Shown here one piece after another: positions 28,654 through 44,075 of a stretch of DNA of 64,000 nt. This DNA is from Castanea sativa (Eukaryota; Streptophyta; Magnoliopsida; Fagales; Fagaceae). Under the pieces are notes generated by a model that ran no database searches, was not told the origin of the DNA, and saw only the letters and a list, made by a program, of their open reading frames with translations. The stretch is taken from the NCBI RefSeq assembly GCF_040712315.1, contig NC_134020.1, positions 52,003,751 to 52,067,750 of the forward strand, read 5' to 3'. Numbering within the stretch: the first letter of the stretch is position 1; each line of letters opens with the position of its first letter. The position numbers and the translations under genes are program-made.

Positions 28654-30824
28654 CAGGACACATGAGTGAGAAAAAACTCTTATGTACTCTTGGAGTACGG
28701 TAGTACTTCCTTCTCTCAAATCTAACGGAAATTAATTAGTGAGATGAGAAAATATCATATTGTCATACTTTCAAAATATAGAAAAATTACTCATAGGTGA
28801 GAGCTTGCAAGTTTTCTCTTGGAACTTTCAGTGTGTGTGTGATTTTTTTTCTTTTTTTTTCTTTCAGAATCTATTAATAAGTTGTTAATCAAGTGATGAC
28901 ATTGACTTTTCAGTAGCACAATTATTTTATTGAAAAGTTTGTAGCACAATTATTTGATGAGTAATGAGATATAATTCAAAACGCACCAACATTCATATAA
29001 TAAGGTGAGAGATCCAAGATTGAGAACTTGCGAATTTCCTCTTGGAAGCAAGTGACAGACATCGAGTTTTTAGTAGCACAATTATTAGATCAGTAATGAG
29101 GTATTCAAAATCGCACCAACCTCCGTCAAAATAAGGAGCCCAAGCAAGAGAGATACAAGACAAGTATCAAATTTATCAATGAGTTGTCATTACAGTGGCT
29201 AAAGAGTAGAGAGAGTTTTTAATGACTTAATAATTAGCTCAACCACACTTTGTGGATCAAATCAATTAAATGCCACCCACCGTTATGTAATAAAGGGAGC
29301 AATCATCTTGAGGGACAAATCATCAGACCAAAGCCATATGACATTTTGAGTAGTCAGCACCCCAACTTCTTCTTCTTCTTTTTTGTTCTTTTTTTTTAAT
29401 AGAGATTCAACTTATGGCGTCTGCTTCTAATGATTGCATTTTTTATCATCAGATTAAAACACCAATTAGTTTTTGATATAAGCGAGAATTGAATTATAGA
29501 TCTTTTATTCAATTATTAGAGATTTTACCAATTAAGCTAACTGAAACCCATGTCGAGTTTTTATTTGAAAAATGGGAGAATTATAAGTTACAATTTTAGA
29601 ATATTGGTCGAAATAGATAGCTAGGTTAGGATTTTCTAGAGTTTTTAAGATAACTTTATTAAAGAATTTTTAAAACTTTATTAATTATTTGACAAAGTTA
29701 TTATTGATGATAGTAAGTATATATTTAAATATTGATTAAGTGACAAAATTCAATCCATTTATTTCAAAATAAATTGAAAGGTTTTTTTAAAAATTTGTAT
29801 TAGAACTAACCTAAAAACTCTTAGAAGATCTTAATCCATTGTTGCTTACAGTTTGAATCTAGCTTTCACCCCCCCCCCCCCCCCTCATTTTGCTAGATTT
29901 AACAGTTTGTCAGCTATCACTAGGAAAGCACATAGGTCTCCTTATGAACATGTAGCAACATGATTTTGCATTTTGCATCACCGGATGTGAGACTCTTTTT
30001 GTGGATTTGATGTTACAATAACAGCTAAAATGGATAAAAATGCATTTTGCTTCACCAAATGCTAATGCTTGAATGACTGGTTTACTGTGAGGTTAGACGT
30101 TGATACACGTGCCTACTTCACCGCTGCTATCATGAGTCATGACAAACTGAACTCGCCAAAACAAGGGCCAATGAATTTTTTACAAGACACTTCATCTCTA
30201 GCAAAAACAAAGGGCCCTCAAGCCAAGCCCAGCGAGCAGCTTCAAACTAGTAACCTCATGCTTGTTTGTCAATTGAAGTGTGCCTTCCAACCATGTGGAG
30301 GCTTAGAATTGAACGTCAATTAGGATCCTTTAGAATTCATACAGTCACAGTCACACACAAACACAGAAACAAAAATAGGAACAACTGAGTAATACCTTGA
30401 TCTAGGCTTATTACTGAGGCATACATTATACATGACAAACTTCTTAATTAGATGTTATAACTTATAACCTTAGCATGTCAAACATAGAGTAAATGATTAA
30501 ACATGCTCCTAGTATATAAAACCAACATAACTTTACCCTACTAGTAATACATACCTCTCAGCCCTAAGAAATTTTTGCTAACTCACATAGGGAAACATAT
30601 CCCCAAAGGCCCCATTGTTTTCTCTGCTACATTTAGAATTCAAAAATTAGCACACATTGGTCCCCCCCCCCCCCCCCCCCCTCCCCGCAGTAATCAACCA
30701 GAAACTTTATTGAGAAACACACATTAGTTGTTGATTCTATAATAAAAATTACAACACTTTCAAATGAAATCTGAATGTGATCTTGCTCTCTCTTCTTTTG
30801 GATTTAAGGTACTCCCAAAAGTTG
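28654..30824. other. Intergenic between E1 and copy B
   Basis: No gene is seen. It holds related copies of the 'agtagcacaatt...gtaatgag' repeat near 28910 and 29060, C-runs at about 29871-29884 and 30662-30681, and AT-rich DNA up to the copy B stop codon. Confidence 0.6.
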
Positions 30825-34236
<3,412 letters not shown>

Positions 34237-34319
34237 GGCTAAGATAAAAACAATACACTAGACCTTAGCTCTTCATCCACTACATAATTCAACTGGCCTT
34301 CATTGCTGCCTAGTTGGAC

Positions 34320-34327
34320 TTTATAAA
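34320..34327 (-). promoter_or_regulatory. Candidate TATA box of copy B
   Basis: TTTATAAA on the minus strand, 84 bp upstream of the start codon, next to the GAGGAGCAGC block shared with copy A. Positional evidence only. Confidence 0.5.
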
Positions 34328-35816
34328 TGCTGCTCCTCATTGCTCATTGCCTCATGCAGTATTACGTTAGCGGCATACAGTAATGATGTGGGCCCTAAGG
34401 GATTCAATGTCGAGTAATTTTTAGTTACTTTTGGAACACAGTGAACAGTGCTCTATCTTCTCATATTTATAGCGGAGTCCACTCGATAAATTCATAGTGA
34501 GATCTATCATGAATGTAAAGAAGGAAACCCCATGCACTATACTCTAGAGTGCCTAAGAATCTTTTATTAGTGTTACTGTCAGCTTCAACTTTCAAAACAA
34601 ATATAAATATTTTTAAAAATTACGTAAAAGCGCCGAACATTTATCACGTTTAATATTAGGTCTTAGGATTTTAATTTTGTCAATTAAAATCTAAATTTTT
34701 AAAGTCTATATTTGAAACTCCAATTCATCTTCATTATTCATTTTTATTATTCTTGATAGTAACATAGCTGAAAAAAATTAGAAGTTAATAAACTTTAGTG
34801 TTTCACTTAAGTAAGCAACTCCAATTTCCTGAAATCATTTTCTAACTCTAACTGAAGCTTTCTCTCTCTAAATGGAACTTTCTCTCTTTACCCTCTTCAT
34901 TCAATGGTTGTCAAAATGATTACCCATCAAACCCCAAGTAAAACACATAATTTAATCAATGGTTTCTTGCTATTCTATACTTCATTACACCAAGTTAATA
35001 GAAATGAATAATGAAAATGAACAAAGGATTCAAATTAAAATGAATTCATAAATTTGGAACTTTAATTTGACAAATTAAACACCTAGAACTTAATCTTAAA
35101 CCAAGTTAAAGTTTAAGCCTTTTTATTTTTTCCTTTTTTTTCATACCTTATAGACTTTTTCTTTTTGTACAAACTTGTACAAGAATTATTAGAAGTGCAA
35201 TAAAATTTTACCACAATTTCTTATCTGCTGTATCTTATTGGCTATTGTAGCATAACCATATAGGTTATTGAGCTAGGCACTTCTTTGCATTTAGTTGAAG
35301 ATTATAAGGTTGAATTTAATTGAAAAACCTAAGCTATAACATCTATAAAACTGAATCTAAATTCTAAATTCTAAATTCTAAAATTTACCCTTATGGTGAT
35401 CGATGTGATAGTCATTGATGAAAGCAATGGCCCCCCATATATAAGAAGGGGCTCTGACTAAGAGAAAGAACTACAAGTGTGAATTGGAGTTAGCTTCTTG
35501 TTATACTTGTAGCATCATGGCCTAGGTTGTGAAGAGGTAGTTGAAAATGGTCAGCACTGCTGCAATAATGGACTGAACCACAAGGTCATTATCAATTGAT
35601 TGTATTACCAACTCATCGCTGTTCATACTAAAAAGTAAAAGTAAAAACCTAATTTGATGAAATTTATTGATATATTTAGCTCGCCCTTTAAAAATAATAT
35701 CTAGCTTTGCCACTACTCATCAGAGCCACAATCTTGTGGTCCTTAATGCTTAATAGCTCATGTTCATCACTCTACAACCTTGCAAATCGTGCTGCTCAAC
35801 AATGTCATCAAGGGAC

Positions 35817-35847
<31 letters not shown>

Positions 35848-36498
35848 ATATTAGGTGAAGGTAAGAAAAACTCAAATTAGAATTCCAAATTAGAGTTTAG
35901 TTATACACTATGTGTCCTAAATTATTTATTTTTAAAGAGTTGTATTTCTTAATTTTAGAATCAAATGTAGGACCACATCATAAATATTCATTCAAATGAT
36001 TTATTAAGTACAAAAACCAAAGAGTCTAGAATAAATGAATCGTAAAAAAAAAAGTGTTTAACAATAAATTTTTTTTAAAAAAAATAGATAATTTACATTT
36101 TATACCTAATAATATTCTTACAAAATTTTTTAAAGAATTAACAAAATATAAAAATGACTATCAATAGTATTTAAATTATATGTATAGGAATTATATTATA
36201 CATCTTATTGTATCTTTAAGTGTATCCATCATAAACATGAGGTTACAAGCTAGTATTAGATAAGGAATGAGTTTTTCAAACCGCCCACCTCATTGAAATA
36301 AGAAAATTAAGTTGGAGAGTTAACCATCAAATTTATGTCATACGGGTTTTTTTTTTTTTTTTATAATAGAGAGAGACTGATTATAGGACCATTAAATTAA
36401 TTATTGTAATTATTTCATTACAAAATGCTTACAAAAAATTGATAAGATAATAAATGTAATTAATGTCACTTCAACAACCTAATAAAAATAAGGAAAAT

Positions 36499-36677
36499 GT
36501 TAACGGATGCCTAAAAACATTGGTTTAAGAAATATTTTTAGAAGCTTTTTATAGGAAAAGATTTATAATAAAAAAAAAACATTAACTTTTTTGAAATTTT
36601 TTATATTTCTTATTAAAGTGATATTAAAACTTTTCTCAAATAGTATATTAACAAATGTCCTAAGGGTAACCGTTAAC
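36499..36677. mobile_element. Inverted-repeat element (MITE-like), copy 1
   Basis: Begins 'gttaacggatgcctaa' and ends 'taagggtaaccgttaac', imperfect inverses. The AT-rich interior can fold back on itself. No coding capacity. Confidence 0.55.
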
Positions 36678-36779
36678 TAAAACTAATAAATAAATATTTA
36701 ATTTAATTTTGTTGTTGTTGTGTTTAGTGTTATGACATGACATACTCTTTAATTTGTACGATAACATTTGTAGAGAAAT

Positions 36780-36927
36780 GTTGACGGATTAGAGCGTTGG
36801 TTGAGAAAGTATTTTATAAATATTTTATAGAAAAAAAAATGATTAACTTTTCCAATAACGTTTTATATTTTTCATAAAAGTGTTATTAAAATTTTACACT
36901 AATAGATATCTAAAGGCATACGTTAAT
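36780..36927. mobile_element. Inverted-repeat element (MITE-like), copy 2
   Basis: Related to the preceding element (start 'gttgacggat', end 'aaaggcatacgttaat', shared interior 'ataaaagtgttattaaaa'), about 100 bp away in the same orientation. Confidence 0.5.
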
Positions 36928-38036
36928 TAGACCTACATTTGTAATATTGATAGCATTTTAGACTTTCAGTCAACAGAGTGTTTTTATTTTAGTGGAAGTA
37001 CTCGATTAGCAAGAGTTTGTAGAGCGAATGCACCAAAATTCATTAAAAATAAGGGAGCAAGTGCCAGGCAGTAGAAGTAATCATTAATGAAACCAGAAAG
37101 GACTAGGCTATAGCCCAACATACATAGTGAGGGGGCTAAAATATTTGAAAATTTCTAACTACCTTATATAAATTATGAAATAAAAAAAATCTAGTAACAA
37201 AAACTATTTTGCCATAACTGTCACTCGCAGTGACAAAGTGTGAGTGGTGAAGAATTTTTTTTTTTTATCAATGTATAAGTGATAAATAATTACTCACAGT
37301 TTGCCGCATCAAAATTATGGTAAAAAATTGTAAAATAGTTTGTGGTCCTAAAACTACTTAATAAATATTGGGTTTAGTTAATTGGTACACTTACGACATT
37401 TGTTAATGAACTATTTCATGAAAGTTTTGATACTACTTTACTAGAAATATAGAAAGTTGTCACCAAAAAAAAAAACAGTTTCTTTTTTCATTTCCTATAA
37501 AAGGTTTTAAAAAGCATTTCCTAAATGCGTTAACAAAATCTATATATATAAATATAAATATATATATATAACATTTTAATAATTTAGTAGTTAAAGAGAA
37601 GGTTTTTTTTTCTCAAATTTTTTTTTGAAAAATGTGTTTTTGTATCTGTTCAAGTTTTAGACCCTTCATGTCTTTGAAAATTTTATTAATTCAATTGATT
37701 TTTTTTTTTTTTTTTTTTGCTTGCTTTGATAAACAGTTTGGTCATTTATATTGAAAGTGAAAACTTTAAAGATCTCACTATAAAATTTGGTAAAAGATAA
37801 ATTTTATTATATAAAAAATCATCATCAAACATAATTTTGATAGATAATACTGAGTTGTGTGTGTACGCATGTGAGTGCACGTGTATGAAAGTTTGCCTCT
37901 GACTATTTATTAGAATCACAACTTGGCTCCACCCCTGCTAAGTTCTAATCTAAAGCAACATGCATGAATGTGTCACGCAGGGATTGTATAGTTCCTAGAA
38001 AATGTCATAATGAGGAGAAAATACAAGGTGTTTTAA

Positions 38037-38082
38037 ATGCATGCATCCTCACATTCACATGTGAATGTGAGGATGCATGCAT
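38037..38082. repeat. Perfect 46-bp palindrome
   Basis: Two 23-base arms are exact reverse complements with no spacer; the centre is between 38059 and 38060. The arms start ATGCATGCATCC. An outer pair AAGGTGT/ACACCTT continues the symmetry after five unpaired bases on each side. Confidence 0.95.
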
Positions 38083-38664
38083 CTGATACACCTTATACAA
38101 CTTCCATAATGAGAGATTTAATAATGAAAATGACAAAAGCACCAAGAAAACAAAGGTTCAAACTTAAGCCGTACACGACAGGCAAAAAGTGAACATGACA
38201 TTCCTATCCAAGTAGAGACAAAGGCAATTCTATGGTCCTTCAATCTTACCTGCCGACTAAATGCTTATCACTTTGTTCAGGCATTAAATAAACTAAACTA
38301 TTTATAAACGGCTAAAACTTGACTTAAGAAAAATACTTGTTGATTGGATACTTATATAGACTTAACATTAGATTGTATAGGTTTGTAAATGAATTTGTAT
38401 GATATCAAATTATTATTTGTAGTTTATTGATAATATAAACAATTCATTCATCCTAAAAGGTTAGAAATTTTTTAAAAGGTAAAAAAAATTTGTCATGGTT
38501 TTATTATATGTAAGAAAAAAATAAATTAATCAAATAACTCTTGAACTTGAGATTGTTTGGTAAAAAATGAACCAAGTTTGAACATATAATTCTTATTTAG
38601 TAATGATATTGAGCTCAGCTCATCTTCGAAATACAATTAAACGAATGAATTTGAACTTTTACAT

Positions 38665-38860
38665 AGTAGTCAGTGAGAGTCACTCTAAACTGTGTATAGA
38701 GGCAATTAAAGCTTAGGTTGATAATGTCCCTTGGAGGTTGTATGATTTTGTTAAGGTTGTCAGGTCTGTTATTTTGAGACTTGACTCTGTCTCATTTAGT
38801 TGGGTTCACCGCGAGGCTAACAAAGCAGTCCACGTTGATATTTTGTCCAGCAGAATGAAG
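38665..38860 (+). pseudogene. RNase H-like (RVT_3) fragment from a LINE-type element
   Basis: The plus-strand frame reads SESHSKLCIEAIKA-stop-VDNVPWRLYDFVKVV, then SFSWVHREANKAVHVD. The S.LCIEAI, PWR...D and W.HREAN.A.H pattern is the C-terminal part of the plant RNase H-like domain of non-LTR retrotransposons. It has an internal stop and lacks the N-terminal half. Confidence 0.7.
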
Positions 38861-41017
38861 GGGAAAAAAATGGGTTCACAACAACAAAAGAGGTGAGGTA
38901 AATTGTACATCCTACAAATAAAAGAGGTGGTATAGAATTGTCTAAAATAGGTACATTGTACAACCTACACACTAATATTAACATGGTCCACTTGTCACAA
39001 TTTTGAATAATACAATTAATGTGGAATAGACTATGAAAAGCCTACGAGAGAGTGTACATTTTAAGACGAATCATCTAATAACTTTATTGACATTGATATC
39101 TCTAGGTATTTCCAACGAAGACTTCTAAGTTTAGATATTCATTTCCTCAAGTATCAAATTATCGAAATAATAATAATAATGTATTTTTGAGGAATATATG
39201 ACAAAGAAGTGAGGTAAAATTACTTTAAATGTGAAGTTTGAGTATCTCTCTTTTAAGGGAGCAAGTAAGAAATTAATACCAAATCCTCGGTATAGATTTG
39301 GATCCAGTAGAGTTCTTAGAAAGTTAGAACAGTATCCATTCAATTTGGAATAAGTGAATTGGACTTTGTCACCATTTTTTTTTTTTTTTTTGGAGGTTGA
39401 AACTATCTCAACAAAAAAAAAAAAAGACTTTGTCACATTATTAATAATTTAAATAAATACAAAAATGATAATAGTCACCGTTCTTTTTTTTAAAATGTTG
39501 ATAATGTTAATTTGGTAAAATCTAACCACTCATTTCAAAATGATTTGGGTTTTTATTTTTAAATATCCTTAGTGGTGTTAGCGATGACATTATTAGGAAA
39601 CAACAATAAACTCTTAGTTTTAAATATTTTGGGGGTCGATTATGGATGGATATGATTATTACATTAATAACGAGAAGTTGTAAGTTTGTGAATTAAATTA
39701 CATCAACCTTATGATATGCAGAACAGGTATCTTCAATCACCGAAAAAAATGCACATGGGTTATGGCTTCTATATGGAGAAAGAGAGAGCTACTAAAGTTT
39801 ACCAATTAAGTTGCAACCAGAGACTAGAGAGAGTTTTTAATGACACAAATATTAGCTCAACCACAATTTGTGGACCAAAGCCAAATGAGTGCCAGGCTTA
39901 AATGGAAGAGAGGAGAGTCCCAAGTCACTACATTAGACAATTTAAGTTACAAGTTCACCACTCCTAATCAATGAGAGACAAGAATTGCAGATGCTGGTCT
40001 ACAAAATTAAATAGACATGAATTCCATGCCACTGGATGATTTCAGTTAGTTGCATGAAGTTTTCTTGTCAAACAGGGCCTAGTGGCGGTGGTGGGGGTTG
40101 GCCTTGGTTCTAGGATGGTGAAACCTCGTTACTCATGAAGCCAATTCCAATTTGCTATCACATGGCACGAGATTCGATTGTATCCTTGCAGCTCTACCTG
40201 TAAACAAATCGACCATAGACATTTAAATCGAATAAATGTTTTAAGGATGCATTCAAACGTTGCAAGTGGAACAAATGCACACATCATTGTATAAACTGAA
40301 AGAAACAAATACCATGCTGATGACAATAAGACTGCTACCAACCTTCATCTTTTTCCATTTTTCGTCTGCTGCACCAAAGAAGACGAATTGGAGTACCAGC
40401 AAACCCTGCATCTGTATGTAGTTGCTTCTCCATATAGCAGTCTCAGGGAAAAGTTTCACATCATTAACAAAGAAAACGAATGTGGGTGGTCTTATGGCAG
40501 CCTGCAAAGGGAAATCAGTAAGATACGCTATATCTTGTAGTAGTTTATTTATACAATACATTCAAATAATACACTATTTGCATTAAAGGAGAAAAAAAGT
40601 TCATAAAACAACTCAACTTACCGCGCCCTGCTATAGCGTATTAGCATACATTTCCAATTCTTTAAAAACTAAGCATTAATCCCAAGTAACTGAGATTGGC
40701 TACATAAACTCTAAACCCTAAGTATCTGCACGCGCACACACAAATAACCATAACAAATGGAATCTGGGACATGACATGCTTTATAAAGTATCAACGTTCA
40801 GACAAAGGGACAGAAATAACCAATACCAAATGGAATCTTGGACATAACGTTCTTCATAAAGTCCTAACATTGGAAAAATTAAGTTGATAAGGCGATGCAT
40901 AAACTCAAATTTCATCACTGGCAAACTCATGAAATTATCTCTATTTCCTGACAAACTCATGAAATTATGTTGATAAGGGTATTGATCTCTCATGTATTTT
41001 AAGATGGACATTCTTTT

Positions 41018-41118
41018 TTTGATAATTCAATAGTTACAATAAAAGAGGGGAGTGTTGAACCCTGGAAGTCTCAGTTAGAAACACCAACAGGTGTTAGTTG
41101 AGCTAAAAGGCTCATGGA
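41018..41118 (-). mobile_element. tRNA-derived SINE with 19-bp target duplication
   Basis: Flanked by an exact 19-base repeat (40999-41017 and 41119-41137, both starting TTAAGATGG). On the minus strand it has an A-box-like 'tagctcaact', a B-box-like 'gggttcaacac' and an A-rich 3' end. It lies in the interval where the Der pseudogene has lost exons. Confidence 0.85.
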
Positions 41119-41447
41119 TTAAGATGGACATTCTTTTCTATCAAGAAATCAGTTTCCAGGCAATCCTTTAAATGCGCAAGTGAATTATAACTACTTTCAA
41201 AAGATGAGCATCAATCCATTTATCAAAATCCAAAAAACTCAACAAATTCCCCAACAGGTTTCTCCCATAGAAATAGTATAACAAATTTGATGCCAACTCA
41301 GAGAGGTCACATAAAATAGAACTAGAAGATGGTATCCAACCAAACATCAGTGTGTTTTTCCAAAATAATAATACTAATAATAAGAGAAGAATATGGAAAC
41401 TACATCTGTGGAGTCTGATAAAATATCTTAACATGATTTGACTATAA

Positions 41448-41642
41448 CTCCATTTGGTTTGCGATTGCATTTGGAGCGTCTGCGTCTAGGGCCTTTTTTT
41501 CTTTTTTTTAAGTCCAGCGGCTGTTGCACTGTTCATGGGACAAGAACAGTGCAATCAGGCCAATGAACAGTCACCAAAATTTTTTTTTTATTATTTTCAG
41601 TTTTCATTTTTTAGCAAAATAAGCGGTATCCAAACACACACT
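41448..41642. mobile_element. MITE-like element
   Basis: The right end 'ggtatccaaacacaca' and the interior word 'ttttcagttttcattttttagcaaaataag' style match the element at 15108-15252. The left end near 41448-41470 is worn. Boundaries are approximate. Confidence 0.45.
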
Positions 41643-42856
41643 ATGTTAGAGAGAATCTAATGCAGTTCAAGTCTCGAACCATTGTCATAGAGGATTCATG
41701 GTCGATTTACAAAATTCATATGCAGCCTCCAGATGGTGCTCCTTGGCGCATTAGATATAATATCACAATCATTCATATATTTACTAAATTAGCACAACAC
41801 AATATCACACAATGTCACATTAAATTTGGAATTAAAAAATGCTAAATAAAATTAATGTCTACTGAATGAATGAGTGTTGTATTAACGCATAAACAGACAC
41901 CCACATTGTTAAACAATACACATCTGTTATGTGACTGAAGACTAATACTCTTGCTGAAAACTTGAAAAAAAGAAGAAAGGAGGAGAAAATAAGGGACACC
42001 TCACCCCAAGGACCAAAACTCTGATGCTTGCATGAGTCCTTTACGTGGAGACTCACATTTGTTAACTGCAAGAATGACATACTTATTTGAGTAGATCTTT
42101 CGTGGCCGGTCTCCAATTTCTTCATCAGCTGCGGTCAGACCTGCCTGTTCATCGTTACCTTTATTTCTTTGTATTATAAACATTTGCTTGCCCAATTATA
42201 AAGACAAGGACTTGGAAACATATGAAAACATTCCAAATAAGTTGAATATGTAGTTCCCAAGAAATTACAGATGACGATTTCACCAAAAACCCTCCTTCAG
42301 CCATCCAAGAAATACAGCCTGTCCCACCCACTGACCACTCCACAGCACCTAATAGTCTCTCTCATTCAAAATTCTAGCTATGGTTCTAATTAGTCCACTC
42401 ACATTTGAAGCCAAGATATGAAGCTTCATTGCATTATATTGAAAAAAATGTGTCCCACAACCCAGACACCCCAAAATATGGGATACAACCAATCAAAAAA
42501 TACTGTAAAAGATAATGCACAAGCACTTACATTCATAAAGAGCTCTAAACTGCAGAATCTTTAAAGATCACCCCAGTGATTAGAAATAGGAAGCATATAA
42601 GGCATAAGAGCTTCGAGTGCTCTCAGCTTGCAATTTGGAAAAAGATGGACACAACCAAAGCATTTTTGACAAAAAGTTCAAGCTCATATAGGAGGTGGAC
42701 AAAGTACATTGAGTGGGATCATTGTTCCTCAAAAATCAATCCCTGCTGAAATTGAAGAGTCAACCTTGTGATGTATACCACATACAAATATCCTAGCGCC
42801 AAACAACACATGTTTCCATTTTATTGATGATAAAGTGGCTGATTCCAGGAAGTCAA

Positions 42857-43075
42857 TAAGCTCTAGCTCAAATTGCACTTCCTCCGCCAATAATAACAAT
42901 GGGATGGAGGGTGAGGTCGTGGTTTCAAAACTACCGGTTATGTGTGTAACTTACCAATCAGCTCCAGCTCAAATGATACTTCCTCCCCTTGTAAGACCAA
43001 GGTGAAAGGTGAGGTTGTGGGTACAAGCCCTATCAGGTGCCTGTTGTAACTTAACATTTTTTGTTTAAAGGGAGA
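42857..43075 (+). mobile_element. Dimeric tRNA-derived SINE with 20-bp target duplication
   Basis: Two related units (42857-42957 and 42958-43075) each start with 'agctc(t/c)agctcaaat' (A-box-like), continue 'cttcctcc' and 'gtgaggt(c/t)gtgg', reach a B-box-like 'tacaagccct' or its worn form, and end 'gtaactta'. The pair is flanked by a 20-base repeat with two mismatches (42837-42856 and 43076-43095, both starting GGCTGATTCCA). Confidence 0.75.
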
Positions 43076-43741
43076 GGCTGATTCCAAGAAATCAAGGCAT
43101 TGATGATTCAAGCTCTGGAAAAATTGAAAACTTTGTAAAATCATGATGGGCCTGTATTAACCATAATCACTCATTTATTAGCAAATTGTAAACTTTTAAT
43201 TGTAATAGCCAAAAAACTGCCCAAATTAATACAAACTCCAAGAATCTCCTCCAATGATATTTCTTTTGCCTATTGTGACATTAGAGAAACACATATGATA
43301 TCATTTTAATAGAAAACATAGACATATAAGTCCCACGTGCAATGACCCAACTAGGACATAGAAACAGGTATGCTCCATGAGAACCAGTTTTAGTTAAAAT
43401 TTCGAATAATGACATCAATTTCAATAGAAATTAATGGTCATCTACAATCTTGGCTCCCAACAAGGGTTGGCGCATAATAAACAAAGTAAGTGGGATATTA
43501 ATTTTTACTCAGTCAGTTATGTGGGCAAGTTTTTTTGAGCATACAAAGTTTCATGTGTGCATTATCAACTTGATCCATCAGGGGAAAAAAGGGCTTTGAT
43601 TTATTGGCAGCTGTCCATATACCATAACAGGTCTCTTGTACATGGTTGTGACTCTATCTGGATCCTATTTTTGCCCCTAACATTTTGAAACAAATAATTC
43701 AACAGAAATTTCATGATGATTGTACAGCCAGCTGATGCTTT

Positions 43742-44075
43742 GGGTCCGTTTGGATAGAGCTTATTGCTGAAAACTGAAAATTGAAAACTGAAAACACTGT
43801 ACCAAAATAATTTTTAAATGTGTAAATAGTACCGTGGGACCCATTTTTAATAAAAAAAATTCTGTAAAGTGAAGTTTGTGGGTCCCGTGAACAGTACACG
43901 GGACCCACAGAGGTGCTGAAAAGTCAGCAAATGCGGCTACTGTTCATACACAGTAGCATGAACAGTAACCGCTGTCCCCCCTGAATCGTGCATCAGCAGA
44001 AGAAAAAAAAAAAAAAAAAAAAAAACGCAGAAATTTTTCATCAAAACGCAAACGCCAAGTTATCCAAACACACGC
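43742..44075. mobile_element. PIF/Harbinger-like MITE, 334 bp
   Basis: Starts GGGTCCGTTTGGATA and ends TATCCAAACACACGC (15-base imperfect inverted ends), with TTT on both sides as a possible 3-bp target duplication. It contains internal inverted words around 'gtgggtcccgtgaacagtac' and a poly-A run. It lies between exons of the Der pseudogene. Confidence 0.7.

Larger units (their letters stand above)
34237..40132. other. Intergenic between copy B and the Der pseudogene
   Basis: AT-rich and without an intact gene. It holds (TA)n at about 35819-35844, a pair of inverted-repeat elements (36499-36677, 36780-36927), a perfect palindrome (38037-38082), a LINE-type RNase H fragment (38665-38860), and near 39700-39900 phrases also found around 12210 and 29200. 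Confidence 0.6.
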
